A DNA stretch of 64,000 bases from assembly GCA_012064415.1 (NCBI GenBank), contig SSNU01000039.1, positions 154,265-218,264 on the forward strand, given 5' to 3'. Below the pieces are notes generated by a model, which saw only the letters and a program-made list of their open reading frames with translations, was not told the DNA's origin and ran no database searches. Numbering within the stretch: the stretch's first letter is position 1; every line of letters starts with the position of its first letter. Made by a program: the position numbers and the translations under genes. The stretch comes from Gyrodactylus bullatarudis (Eukaryota > Platyhelminthes > Monogenea > Gyrodactylidea > Gyrodactylidae). Positions 47,608 through 59,765 of this stretch are shown piece after piece.

Positions 47608-48562
47608 TAGTGGATAAGATGCTTGTAACCTTAACTCTTTTCAATTTTATCGAAAAACGTTTCAAAATCATTGAAATCGATATATTCATTGATCAAGAGA
47701 AAAATATGGAAAAGTTTATTAGTTGACTCATCCATTTCCACAGGTGCATAAAGACTGATGGAAGGAAAAAAAATTGTGTTTCAAGTTTATGCCAGACCAG
47801 TTAAAGAATATTGTTCGGCAGTATGGAATCCTGAAAATAGAAAATGGTCGTAAAAAATACAATCTGTACTTTCTTTGAGTTGTCAATTTGAACTAAACTC
47901 TCCGAGCAAAGGCTTGGAAGAGAGCTGAAATCAATAACCCTTATCAAATCAGTTCTAACAGCCAAGGATTACACTTTAACATTTCAGGAGCTGGCCATAT
48001 TGAATAAATTTAAAATCATATTTAAAAGCTTTTGAAAAATAAGTTCAAAAATGACCTCAAGAATAAATTAATTAAGCTTCGGGAAATTCTTGCAAAAATT
48101 ATTGCTATAAATTTGCAGAAATAAAGAATTTTAAGCAGAAAAATTTATATTTTTGATAATAGATAATTTGTCTATATATGCTCAAATTTTGGATGATTCA
48201 AGTCTCTGGAATCTGAGAATTCATTTTGCAACTATCTGATAGGTGATTAAATTTCAATCATTTTCGATAGTATCATTTCCATTTTTAAGAGACGAAGGTC
48301 TCAAAACAGTAACTCGCGTACTTGATTGCTTTGAACGACTGATTTTCTAGCTATTCAACTTCTCTCTAGCTCACTAGAAATGATTTTATAATAGGAATAT
48401 ATCAAAAATTAATTTATTCGATAAAATGACACCATGAAAAACGATACTTGAGTCAAAGAAGAAGATTTTCTGGTAACTTCAGTAACTCATTTATAGATTT
48501 TATAGAATCAAACTTTTTCGCTGAATTGTCCGAAGCCTAAAATTTATCTATTCAGAATATTA
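47608..48562. other. Gene-free stretch
   Basis: No coding or RNA features recognised. Confidence 0.3.
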
Positions 48563-48797
48563 CAGTAAAAATATTTCTATTGAAACATCTTATTTTTATT
48601 GAAACACGAATATTAACCTCCTAATTAAGTATTATTTATCTCGACCAATCAGAATGCAGCAAGTGATTTCTATACATTTAGATAGGAAAAAAGTGAGTTT
48701 TTGTGAAAATGTGACAATTCACTGTTAATACTTAATTAGGGGGTAAATATTAGTGTTTCAATAAAAATAAGATGTTTCAATAGAAATATTTTTACTA
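48563..48797. mobile_element. Tc1/mariner-type MITE, complete copy
   Basis: Bounded by TA at 48561-48562 and 48798-48799. Inverted ends CAGTAAAAATATTTCTATTG and CAATAGAAATATTTTTACTA extend to about 50 bp including GAAACATCTTATTTTTATTG. Core CTCGACCAATCAGAATGCAG. 235 bp, no coding capacity. The best-preserved copy of the family. Confidence 0.85.
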
Positions 48798-49652
48798 TAA
48801 TATGAAGAATCATTTATGTTTACAGATATAACATGTGTTGTTGAATAAAATCTCAATTTTACCTCAATAACTTGAATAAAGATTTTCTTGCAAACCAAAC
48901 TATTAGATTCACTTTTATCGGCTGAAGAAAAACGTTATAAAATCTATAAAATTTCGATTTGGCGCCAAATTAAAATAAGAAATAATTTTTGAAATATGAC
49001 AACATAAGAACCCATATAAACTATACATTTGACGGATGTTGAAAAAATGTTAAGGAATTCAAAAAAATATTTCATCCATCTCATGGAACTTTAATAACAT
49101 GGCCTCAATTCATAATGATCATTCTTGAGTAATAAATTTCTAGGGGTATACTACTGCCTAATATTAATCTTACTATCGAGGGAATTAACCATATTCTAAA
49201 ATGCTTGTTTTTTATTTCTCTTTTGTTAGTTGTTTTATTTCTCAGATAATAACAAAAGTAAGAGAGATATCAAAGATATCTATCTATCAAAGATTAAGAA
49301 GTTAAGTCAGAAGGAAGAAAAATGACTCCCAGAATTCTTTTTGAAGTGATGTAGAAGGATGGTGAATGAAATTTCGCAGAATGTTTTTGTCATCCCACAA
49401 GAAGTGAGCGGCACACACATTGCCTAACGATGGAATGAAGCTTTATTGAATGTTTGAAGATGATTTGCGTAGTCAGAGATACATATACCTTTGATATTAA
49501 AAAGATAAATTACTTTATTAAGGATTTATGACAAGTTAAACTTTTTTTCCATTTATAAAAACAGAATAGGTCCCGGATAAGTCTTAAATCTAGTGATACG
49601 ATTGATTCATAATCTTCTGGAGACAAGGAAAAAACACGAGTCTATGATTTAA
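48798..49652. other. Gene-free stretch
   Basis: Nothing recognised apart from minor foldback pieces near 48900-49000. Confidence 0.3.
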
Positions 49653-49868
49653 CCCTTTCGGCGCCGAGACTATTTCACAGTTTTTATAAAAACCAAAATT
49701 TAGGTATGAAGATACCAAGCTATTTGGCCAAAAATATTACTAATGCAAGTTCAAATTGTTGGCTTCAATTTAAACTTTACTTGATTTAGAAACCTATCAA
49801 ATTGGTAGAGTTATGAAGGTTCAAAATTATTCGAAGATGGACATATATTTCCATGGGCACCGAAAGGG
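49653..49868. mobile_element. piggyBac-type MITE
   Basis: TTAA at 49649-49652 and 49869-49872. Ends CCCTTTCGGCGCC and (inverted) CCCTTTCGGTGCC match at 12 of 13 positions. TTAA target and CCC...GGG ends are the piggyBac signature. 216 bp, non-coding. The terminal sequence differs from the intact piggyBac at 61 kb (CCCTCGCCC), so a different family must mobilise it. Confidence 0.8.
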
Positions 49869-49872
49869 TTAA

Positions 49873-51179
49873 AAGAACAGATCTCTTTGAGTTTAAACCA
49901 GTGCCAAATTTAAATTTGTTTTAGATATTGGGTAAATTATCAAATTCAGATCCCAAATAGAGTATTTTCCAAATTATTTTTTTCAGCCAATACATAAGTA
50001 CAACGTTGATTTCTAGTTTTGTCCAAGATTTTCTACTTGTAAGCGATTCCTTCGGATAAAATCATTTTCTAAGGGTTTTTAAAATACCTTTGAACATGAT
50101 AGTCTGCTAGTTTTGTAAATGATGATCTGACAAGTATTTTTTTGAAACGATATGTAAGGCCGTGAATCACAAAAATGGGCCATATTTCCACCTTTATAAC
50201 TTTTGATTTCAAAATTTCTTTTGATCTCGAGAATTTAAAGCGATCAGTTACTGTTATTTGAGATAAACTGATTATTTTAAATCCTCGAGAAAAACGAAAA
50301 GTTTTTAACTCAAAAGTTTAAAAGGTGGATTTTTGTCACATTCTCGATGGCATATAAAATTGATATGAATCTATGATTTTTACGAAAACCTCGATTTTCA
50401 ATCAAAAATTTAAGATTTTTTTGAATGCAACTCTTGCCCACTTTTACGATTTGAAGATAAAATTTTCAGTTCAAAATTCACATTAAACAACATTAGCTTT
50501 AGTTTTTATTCAAGTTATTGTTTTTCTTGTTATTGTTGATCAAAACAATCTTGTGAACTGTTCTTTTCCTGCATAGTCATGGACTGTTTATGACACAGTT
50601 TGTTAGCATAGGTCTAATATTTTTTTTCATCGCCTAATTCAGCCAGGTTTTTGGTGGACTGAATTTTATTGATTAATGATTCCTAACATCTTAAGATGTC
50701 TACTAGTCTAGGGAAAATGTCATTACAGCCTGACATGATTGATAATAGCTTGTATTAAGAGATTCTTTTTTACATGGGACCCTCTTTTTCCCACATCTTT
50801 TTTTTCACACGTTAACAATTTCTTTAAGCTGAAAATCGAGATTGTTAAAGACAGATACACGAGGGGTAACACGTCAAGAGATTTAGACACATCTTTTTCC
50901 TTTCACTTTACTTGGTTTCCAGCTTGATTTTGATAGATGGGATTCAGCCTCTCTCACCACGTTATCTTCAACCATTGTGATTCTTCCAAAATGTCTCCTA
51001 AGATTATCTATACAAACACAGAGAGCTTATTGTATATTGTATATATAGACTTCCCTTACTTTCACTCTTTCTACAGTGATTAATGAGCTATTCAAGGTAT
51101 TTCTCGTCAGAATTATCATGTAATATACGTATAAGATGTAGATTGAGGGAAAAAGTAATAGCATTGAATCGAGTAAAAA
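49873..51179. other. Gene-free stretch
   Basis: Contains a family 1 fragment (about 50355-50490, ATTGATATGAATCTATGATT). No coding exon is supported; the 62-codon frame at 50739 has no features. Confidence 0.35.
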
Positions 51180-51722
51180 TAATTCCATCAAATTTGTCAA
51201 TTTTTCTCCGGATTCACAGAAAAAAATAATTTTTTGAATTCTAAAACGGAATGAGCTAAAAAGATGTGGATAATCAAAAGAAATTCTGAAAAAATTTCAA
51301 CCTGACCAAAATCAGGCCGATTATTGGATTTCGAAAATGTACCAAACTGTTGAACCCAATATTTTTATCGGTTTCGATGATTCAAAGCAGTTAAGTGATG
51401 ATATTCGGGGTCAGAAATTGAACGAAGAATTCGAAAAAGCGAATACATTACTGTTTCCGAGAAAAAGATTTTGGATAATTTTCCTTCGTGATAATCGGAA
51501 AATTCAAATGGTTTGATTTCCCACAGTAATGACGAACTTCAGTGAACTTCTGCTGGTTAATTCGAATTCTTCGTCTAACCTTGATCCCAAATATCAGTAC
51601 TTTACTGGTTCGAATTATCGAAATCGATGAAAATATCGGGTTCAAAAGTTGAACAAGTGGAAATTTGGTGCTCATTCCGTTTTAGAATTTAAAAAATTAT
51701 TTTTTTCTATGAATCCGGAAAA
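51180..51722. repeat. Foldback family 2 copy
   Basis: Internal family 2 blocks on both sides: ATTTCGAAAATGTACCAAAC and the inverted AAATTTGGTGCTCATTCCG. Outer ends are degraded; the right side is directly joined to a Penelope-like fragment. Confidence 0.6.
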
Positions 51723-51727
51723 AAAGT

Positions 51728-51900
51728 GAGTTTCTTCCGTACCAGTCTCGATGGGATCCTTTAGTAAGCTGTAACATTCAGCGGCATGGGCTAATCCATT
51801 ACCAAATAAGACGATTACCTGTGGGATATCACCTGAGCACCTTAAACGAAATATATCTAGTTAACCTTTGTAGGTATAGGTGATGTACTATTCATAAGTC
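51728..51900 (+). repeat. Penelope-like terminal fragment, third copy
   Basis: The reverse complement matches 20355-20490 (GCTGTAACATTCAGCGGCAT; GTTAACCTTTGTAGGTATAG). It is truncated at the family 2 junction exactly before the ribozyme would begin. Confidence 0.5.
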
Positions 51901-52090
51901 AGAACTTATTTTATAATAATTTTTTTGTTTATATCTAACGTCAAATTGTGGCAATTTAGAAATTTTCGGAATCTTTCTGAATCTGAAGAACCCTAACATT
52001 CAATAAAAATTAGTAAAAGTAGATTTAATTGGAATATAACCAACCTTTTTCCAAAGCCTCTTCCAGACGTTTCGGTACTGAGATAGTCAA

Positions 52091-52361
52091 GTACATTCTT
52101 CAGTGGATGAGACGCTTGTAACCTGAACTCTCTTCAATTTTATCTAAAAACCTTGGTATTCCTATTGGTCCAGATCTAGAAAACCCTTCAAAATTGAATA
52201 AACCTTAAAACCAATAAGATTGCTTGTAGAAAAATCAAAAACGAAAAAACCTGAAATTAACCATCTGCTAAATCAATAATTTATGAAAGTCTTCTTCTCT
52301 TTCCGTAATTGCAGCAAATTATCCTTCATGTTACAAGCGTCTCATCCACTGAAGAAGGTAC
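52091..52361. repeat. Palindrome with 32-bp arms
   Basis: 52091-52122 and 52330-52361 are inverted with one mismatch, reading TTCAGTGGATGAGACGCTTG from the left. The preceding AACCAACCTTTTTCC segment also precedes the palindrome at 47 kb, so this is probably a relative of family 5. Confidence 0.65.
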
Positions 52362-53280
52362 TTAATAATTTTTATTGAAGATTTCAGATTCCATCATGGA
52401 ACAAAATAATTTTCCTATTAACCCTGACATTAATTTAATCTCTGGTGTCATTAAAAAATACTCGAACCTGAAAGAGTTAAAGATTAATCTAACCACTTAC
52501 ACAATATTTCAGTAACAAGTCTAAGAATAATACCCCAAAACGCGGAAAGATATCATATTCTCAATTTTCAAAAGAAAAGCATAAATCATTTGGATTTCTT
52601 GAAAGGAAAATAGGAACTTCCGAACAAGAGAGAGGATTCCTCCCCAGAAAATACAAAGAAGGAATGAAGAAGTTTTTAATGGGACAAGTTAAATTTATTG
52701 GTTTGTGGAAATTAAGAAAAATTACATTCTTCTTCTTATTTTTCCCCCTTAGTTTTTTCTGTGTGGAAAAAAATGTGAATTACAAATTTTTCGCTACTCT
52801 TCTTCTCCAACTACTCAAACGGAGACTCTAAATCTATAGGGATTATTTGTTAATGACAGGAATTTTCCTCTCATACTAAAATTAATTTATCACTTTTTTA
52901 GTCACTTAAAAGTGAGCAAGTTTTGTTTGACACGCGTCCTCTTCTCGACATTCATTTTTCCCTACTTTTACAGTAATGAAAATTTATTAAATCTGAAGAA
53001 TTTAACTAATTGAAATTGGAAACATTCAACTTGTTTAGAGTTCTTCTTTAATTAATAAAGGTGGTTCTAAAAGTCATGCAATAGAAGTAGATTTCAGGTA
53101 ATTTCCAAATACCCGACAGTAAGAGTTATTCAACGGTGTAAAACATTTCGAATTGTGTTGAAATTTTTGAAAAAAAATTATTTCCAAATTTATGTCATAA
53201 AAATTAATTTTTTTTTACATATGGTAAAAGTGTGGGCAACATGCTAATTCCAAAATATCTTTAGCAAATTCGAAGCCTTG
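52362..53280. other. Gene-free stretch
   Basis: No features recognised. Confidence 0.3.
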
Positions 53281-53335
53281 CTCTTTCTCCGAGAATCGAA
53301 CCTCAGCTCTAATGCTCGCTGGGCAAGCTTTGTTT
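53281..53335 (-). repeat. Possible tRNA-derived SINE fragment, second copy
   Basis: On the minus strand AGCATTAGAGCTGAGGTTCG then ATTCTCGG, closely similar to the segment at 8128-8215. Contains a pol III B-box-like GGTTCGATTCT. Too short for a tRNA. Confidence 0.3.
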
Positions 53336-53483
53336 GTGTGAGATTTATTTATCCTGACTACTCAAACTTAGCTTATTTATTAAACGTCGTGATATGCTAG
53401 AATCTAAAGAGTCTTCTGCTTACTTTTGCTATCATATAATCATGAATAGTGCTCAAGTATATGTTGATAGCCTCCCTATAAGT

Positions 53484-53571
53484 CAACTATCAGTCTTATC
53501 TAGAACTGCCCAGGGGACCTAGTCTCTAATCCTAATATTTATCTAGAGATTCTAGATAAGGCTGATAGTTG
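53484..53571. repeat. Hairpin-forming inverted repeat
   Basis: 53484-53505 pairs with 53550-53571 at 21 of 22 positions (left arm ends CTTATCTAGAA). The loop is 44 nt, and weaker pairing continues outward (TATGTTGATAG with CAGCATA). The dimensions suit a microRNA-like precursor or a small foldback; no evidence of expression. Confidence 0.4.
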
Positions 53572-54890
53572 GCTAACAGTGAGGTTTCTTCCCATCAGCA
53601 TACATATTAAATTTGAAAAAAACCTCTAGTCTTTTCAAGAAAACTTTTGAATTTTATTTCGTTCTCCTTAGTGGTGATTGGGAAATTGAGGTAGCTTGAA
53701 TAATGACGAATTTATCTCAATTTCAGGGACCGAATTCGAATGATTTGTTATTCATAAATATCATAATTTTATCGATGCAAATTTTGATGTATTTTCCAAG
53801 TTTCGATTAATTATCTTTCTTAAAAAATAGGGAATTCTCATATCCATATAAACAAGCTTCTAATTGCTTAGAGAATTTGGAAATGTACTGTAATTTCGTT
53901 CGTTTGCAAATGAAAGAAAATTATGTGCTTCTCCACACCAAGATTTTAGCTGATTCGAGGTGATTCATGCGATCGCATTCATAAGGGTATTACTTTTTGG
54001 AACTTTTCAGCTCTTTGAAACGCGGTAGGGTAATCGAAAAATGATTCCCTACGTTCAATTTTTCATCGTATCGATTAATTTAGCATAATCTGATTGGTCG
54101 AAGTTCCAAGGACCAATCAAAATTAGGGATTATAACTAAACACGGTATGGGAATTTAAGTATACTAAAAATAGTAGTTGGTCTATAGTTCAAGGCAATAA
54201 ATAACTCAAGTTATGATATCTGATTGTGAATTATCAGGTCTCAATGGTAGAGAGAGCCATGTATCTGACAAATTGTATTAAATTTCATGAGAACATCTAT
54301 TCATACTCTAACCTTATTGCGTCCAGATTGCATCATTTTTGAAGAGTCAGATTACATTTTTCTATTATTTATGAATTTTCAATAAATCTTACTGTATATT
54401 TTATCATGTATCATAGTTAATCTATTCTTTGGATAAATTTAAAATTCCCCAAGGGGTGAGATGCTAGCCAAATTAAGCTTATTGATATGGAACTAGGAAT
54501 CTATAAGTTGACAAAATTTTGATTACAATTTTCTGAAATTGAAATCAACAGGCCCTTTTCTTATGTACCCTAGTTGACATGAGGAGGAGAATTTACTGAT
54601 AAAATTCAATATTTTTTTCTCTGTAAAGTCAGAAAAAATGGGCTAAACTAAAGATGAGTCTAACACCCTAAAAAAACGTTAATATATCCCTAATATAAAA
54701 ATATAATGTATAATTAATTAATATTTAAAATAAAAAGCATTAAAAATGGCCTAGTTTTGTTTAGATTGAATTTCTTCGAAATCTTCAAAAATTTCTAAAA
54801 CTTATTTCCTTGTCTAATTTTGATCCTAAAAAACCTGCTCTGTCTCAAAATTGGTTGGTAAGAATCATAGATTCTCAACTTCTTATTTAG
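53572..54890. other. Non-coding stretch with paired CCAAT module
   Basis: TGATTGGTC (54091-54099) and GACCAATCA (54111-54119) are a perfect inverted pair. They are followed by AATTAGG and ACTAAACACGG, as at 31389. Foldback fragments lie at 54575-54850. No gene. Confidence 0.4.
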
Positions 54891-54980
54891 GGATTTGGTC
54901 ACTAGGGAAATATAGTGATCTAAGTGATGGTCTTTCAGTACTCATGAACCTGGTTCGATTCTCGGCTACGGAATACTGAG
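54891..54980 (+). repeat. Possible tRNA-derived repeat
   Basis: A-box-like TGGTCACTAGGG (54897-54908) and B-box-like GGTTCGATTCTC (about 54954) in the pol III promoter order. No intact cloverleaf is visible. Context differs from the two minus-strand B-box segments. Confidence 0.25.
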
Positions 54981-55139
54981 AAGTCTCAATAAACACGAAA
55001 CGCATCCATGTCTGCCAGATAAGTTTGGATTGTTTCTTTACTAGCTTATAAATTAGATACAAGGCGAGTCTGGAAGATAATAAATGGCTGTACCACTTAT
55101 CCTTAGTCAATAAAAAACCTAAACAACAATGTGTGAAGT

Positions 55140-55592
55140 ATCTAAATATACAATACCTAATACAAAAATATCAATTCTTTCATCGAGATTTCGAATTTGT
55201 TACTCTAATTTGGAACTCTAATCATGTTGACCACTTTTAATATCTGAAAAAAGAAATTACAGAAAAATCCATTTTTCGAATTTCGGATCAGAATTAAACA
55301 ACATTTTCAACAATTCAGGGATTTTGAATTATCAAAATTTCATTGACTCATCAAGTAGTGAAAATGATCAAAAAATCTGGCATAAATTATTTTCTTGACT
55401 AATCTATCAAATCAATAAAAAATGTTTAGTTCAAGAGGTCGAAAAATGGGATTTTGGAGCCAAAACGAAATTAGAAAAAGCCATACTTCAAAATAGGCAA
55501 CATGATCGTGAAAAATCTCTAACAAATTCAGATTCTTGATGAAAATTTGAGAATTTTGTAAAAATCATAGATTCCGAACTTTATATCTATCT
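55140..55592. repeat. Foldback family 1, degenerate copy
   Basis: Contains TCATCGAGATTTCGAATTTG near the left and AAAAATCATAGATTCCGAAC near the right, inverted. Middle partly deleted. Confidence 0.6.
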
Positions 55593-58500
55593 GAGGTCCT
55601 CTGAGAGACTCTGTTTTCAAGGCCGATTCCAATCAAACAACGATGGAAAGAGTGAATCAATAAGTCTGACAGTTGATATCTGTCTTTCCGTTGTGACAGT
55701 TTGAGTAGAAGACCATTTATTTGCTTGATTTCTCTCCGATGGAGCAGGAGGGGGTGGTATTAATAGGAAAGAAAGAATATGATAAATTTTGTTTTTACGT
55801 CATACCACATAAATCATCATTCCCTCTTGTTGTTGTCCGTTTTCTTTTGCTTATTCGGCAGTTTGAAATAAATATCTTCCTAGAAATATTCATTCGTTTG
55901 ATGCTATGAAGTGACCTGTCAAGAAATAAACGAATATACTAATTATTATTCATTATTCATAGTCAGTGACTATTGGTCACTGAGAGATAGAGCGGGCCAA
56001 TATATCTATATATATTCTGAATAATAAATGTATGTCCAGAGGAAATATTTTGTCAATGAAATTCCTAATTTGTAAAGCCAGAGAAACTTAGGAATCCGAG
56101 AAATATAAAAAATATATGAAATTTACAATCAGAAACGTATTGCAGAACGAATGATAACTAGGAAATATTTCTGACCAAAATTTCTTTCTTTCATATAATA
56201 ACATAAAGAAGAATCTGGTTTCACTTTAAAATTTCAAGATATTTTTTTGGCTTGCTACCTGACTATGTTGTCTTCTGGCTTGTAGAAAAAGAAAGGGGAG
56301 AGAGAGGTCTAGTATTTCTTAAAGAATAAGGATTATAAAAATTACATTGATTGTTATAGTAATCAGAATTATTGGAGTAATAACTCTGATAATATAATTC
56401 ATCACTTGAAGGAAAATTAAAATTAAGATTAGAATAAAAAACATTTAGATTACGCTGATAAAAATAGTTTGGACTCACACAATATTTCGAAATACATGTC
56501 GTATTCTTCTTCTGGCTTGCATTGCATCATTATATTGATAAAAATATTAAATTAATAGTTACAAAATATCAGTCATAACTTCAGACTGAGTAGCATCTGA
56601 TTGTAAAGTGGCCAAAATCAATACAAACATTGGTCTCAGACTCAGAGGTTTTTAACCCTTAATGTTCAAAATAAATATATTTTTATCACACAAGAATTTG
56701 GAAACCTTACGCTGATTCCGAATTTGAATTCCTTTTAAGAAAGTCAACTTATCATTTAAAAATTATAGAGGTTTAAATAGGCCTTATTTGGTTATCTTCT
56801 GAAATATTAGAGAAATCGAGCAGGCGTTTGGATTGCGTTAAATTTCATTGCATTAAAAGTTATCAGAAGAAGGGGATAAATTTTAGACTATTTTTTAATT
56901 GAATTCTACATGTATGAAAAAAACGTTTTTGAAATTTATTAATTTTTTGAAAAAAATTAACTTTCTTTGAATGACGTTTTCGACGAATGATAGATCTTCT
57001 ATCGAATGGGTGATACAAATAACCCAGTGACACTTTAAGGGTAACTAAATACTTGAAGATAGGGATAAAATCCAAACACCAAATCGTGATTCCTAAAATA
57101 GACCAATGAGATTTCAAACATTTGTTTATGGATAACATAGAAAAAAGATAAAACTTTTCTGACGTTGATTGATTACAGTTATTTAGTCATTGAGTGTAAA
57201 AATTATCATTTGGAATGAAACATACGGATGGTTACTTTTTGATTGTGTGAGCCAAATTTCCATCATGGCTGACAGGCGGAAAGATGTCAAATTTCATTAT
57301 AACAGAAAATGATAAATCATTCGTTGATTTTACACAAAGTCACTTAGCCTAATAATCATAGCGAAACAAAAAAGCAGGGTAGAAGCACCAGGATAGGATG
57401 TATTCATGGTGAATGACCCTAGATGTGATAGTAATTCTTTCACCGGGAAAATTGAAAATAAATGACTTCAAGGTTTGAAAAATAAACCTTGAAACCTTTG
57501 TTACCAAGAGGAATATTCCTGTCTGATTAAAAGCAAACATTTGTAGTCGGTAATTTATTATGAGGTGACATTGTCTTTATTTAGGTTATGTCTTTAGAGA
57601 GATAGCAATGAGTTAATTGAATGGCGCCAAATTCAAATTTGAAATAACAAAGGGGAACCCTTAAACTCCCACAATGATAATTCTATCACACGTCATTTTA
57701 GCAGCTCATTATTATTCATTCAAGCCTCAGAAAATACCTCGTTTACCAGCCATTCGATAAGAAATTTATTAATCTCCTGGAATACGCAAAGATCTCGACT
57801 CTATCATTCCTCAAACTCACTATACTAATTTAAAGAGAGTTGACTTTTTTTCAAAAAAACTTACCAGGGTCATAGATAAAAATAAGATAATTTTTATCGA
57901 GGAATCAAATATGCAATTGCCTGAACTCTATCTGCTAAACCTTCAAAGATAACCTGTTTTTGGATCAAAGAGTGGGTCATTTTTTGATCCATAACAAATT
58001 TCGTTTCAAAATATCTTTTGTGAAAATTTTCAAATTAAATACACTTTCTGACCGATTAGAATCATAAACTTTAATGGAAGAAATAACGTGAATCCAAGTT
58101 AAATAGGAAAAAAACTATTAAAACAAATATTAATTTTCGATAATCTTGTGAAATATATGTACTTTTTCAAAAACTATTCATATTAAAATTCAAGAGCTTA
58201 TTAAAATTTCTAAAAGAAATTTGATACCTTCTTTTTCTCTAAGAATACCTGGGATCTATCTATTGTTCTTTAAGCTTTGATAATAATAGATCAAAGATTA
58301 ATGATATCAACCTACCAGGGCGATAGCTTGCTAAGACATTATAAAATTTAACTCTAGAGAAGAATTGCTATTTGATTAAAAATGTGTAGGATTTCTATAC
58401 AATAAAAAAAAATCAAAACTTATTCATAGTTATTTTTTTGTTTATATCAGAAGTAAAATTGTGGCGATTCGGAAATTTTCGGAATATTTCTGAATCTGAA

Positions 58501-59113
58501 GAACGCTAGTAGAGTGTCGACGAATTCCCAACAAAACAAAAGAAAATGACAACCCAATGAATTAATTAGTCCTGAATAGATAATCTATGAAATCAGAGCT
58601 TGACATAATAATTTCCTGTTGACAATTGCAGGAAGAAAAATTATTTTGAAAACTAAATGCATTCCTTAGAGTTTTGTACACAATGGGAACTATTTCTTTT
58701 TTTCTGTCAATTTGCCTAATGCCTTAGAGTTTTCTTGGTAACAAAAGAAATTGTAGCAGAAAAGATACAAACTCCAGTTCCTTGTTCACTGTAATAATTT
58801 TGAACTTTTTCCGAGCTGATTGAATGTCATGTGGGAGAAATTTCCTTTTTTTCCATTGTTCAAAACTTGGATAATACGTGATCTTTTAAATTTAAACTTG
58901 GCAAATGTTTTTTACGAATTGGATAATTGTAACGGCTCAAGAATCGTTTCATGGCATAAAATATGAATGCGTTTTATAATATAATTTAGTAAAACCTTTA
59001 GAATTCTTTAGAAGCACATGTCTCAATTCATACATGGCTTTGTAATGTTTCTTGGCTTTCAATTAAACTAAAATTACCAGTAAAATAAGCTGGGTCATTC
59101 GAATGTAAACATA
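55593..59113. other. Gene-free stretch with family 4 fragments
   Basis: Family 4 fragments are present at about 56940-57015 and 57700-58010 (TTAATCTCCTGGAATACGCA). A perfect short palindrome CAGTGAC-TATTG-GTCACTG lies near 55964. The 71- and 91-codon minus-strand frames at 56263 and 56863 have no recognisable features and overlap repeat sequence. Confidence 0.35.
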
Positions 59114-59765
59114 ATTGACATGAAGATGAGAATTTACTTTTTTTCATGAATCTCGATATATTTCTTCGGAGCGTCAGGAAAAAGTTTCCCAAATTCCATG
59201 ATAGAATAAGCCAATAAGATGTGGAAATTGAAAAATATTCAGAAAAAATCAATCTGACCAAAATTAGGCCGTTTTTTGAATTTCGAAAATGCCCCGAATA
59301 TACACTTTTTCAACTTTTGACCTCAAAATTTTTGTCATTTTAAAAGATTTAAAGCAGTTAAATGCAGATATTCGATATCAGCAATAGACAAAGAATTCGA
59401 ATTGGGCCGTGGTGATAGAAAGGATTCCACTGTTTTCAAGAAAAAGTTAAACTTTTAATTCTGGATCATTCCCCTTCATGATATTCAATAAATTCAAAGG
59501 GTTCGCTTTTCCACAATAATAACAATTTCCGTGAATTTCTGCAGCCGAATTCGAATTCTTTGTCTATTGCTGATATCGAATATCTGCATTTAACTGCTTT
59601 AAATCTTTTAAAATGACAAAAATTTTGAAAAAAGTGTATATTCGGGGCATTTTCGAAATTCAAAAAACGGCCTAATTTTGGTCAGATTGATTTTTTCTGA
59701 ATATTTTTCAATTTCCACATCTTATTGACTTATTCTATCATGGAATTTGGGAAACTTTTTCCTGA
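59114..59765. mobile_element. Foldback family 2 element, right end degraded
   Basis: Left end TTGACATGAAGATGAGAATT. Complementary halves run through AATAAGATGTGGAAATTGAA versus CAATTTCCACATCTTATTGA. The right terminus is lost after CTTTTTCCTGACG. Coding frames inside are repeat artefacts. Confidence 0.75.

Noticed and set aside
54891..54980. Functional tRNA gene
   Set aside because: A- and B-box-like strings are present but acceptor and anticodon stems cannot be drawn.
56263..56478. Asn/Tyr-rich 71-codon frame
   Set aside because: Low-complexity AT-driven composition and partial overlap with a sequence repeated at 39540-39600.
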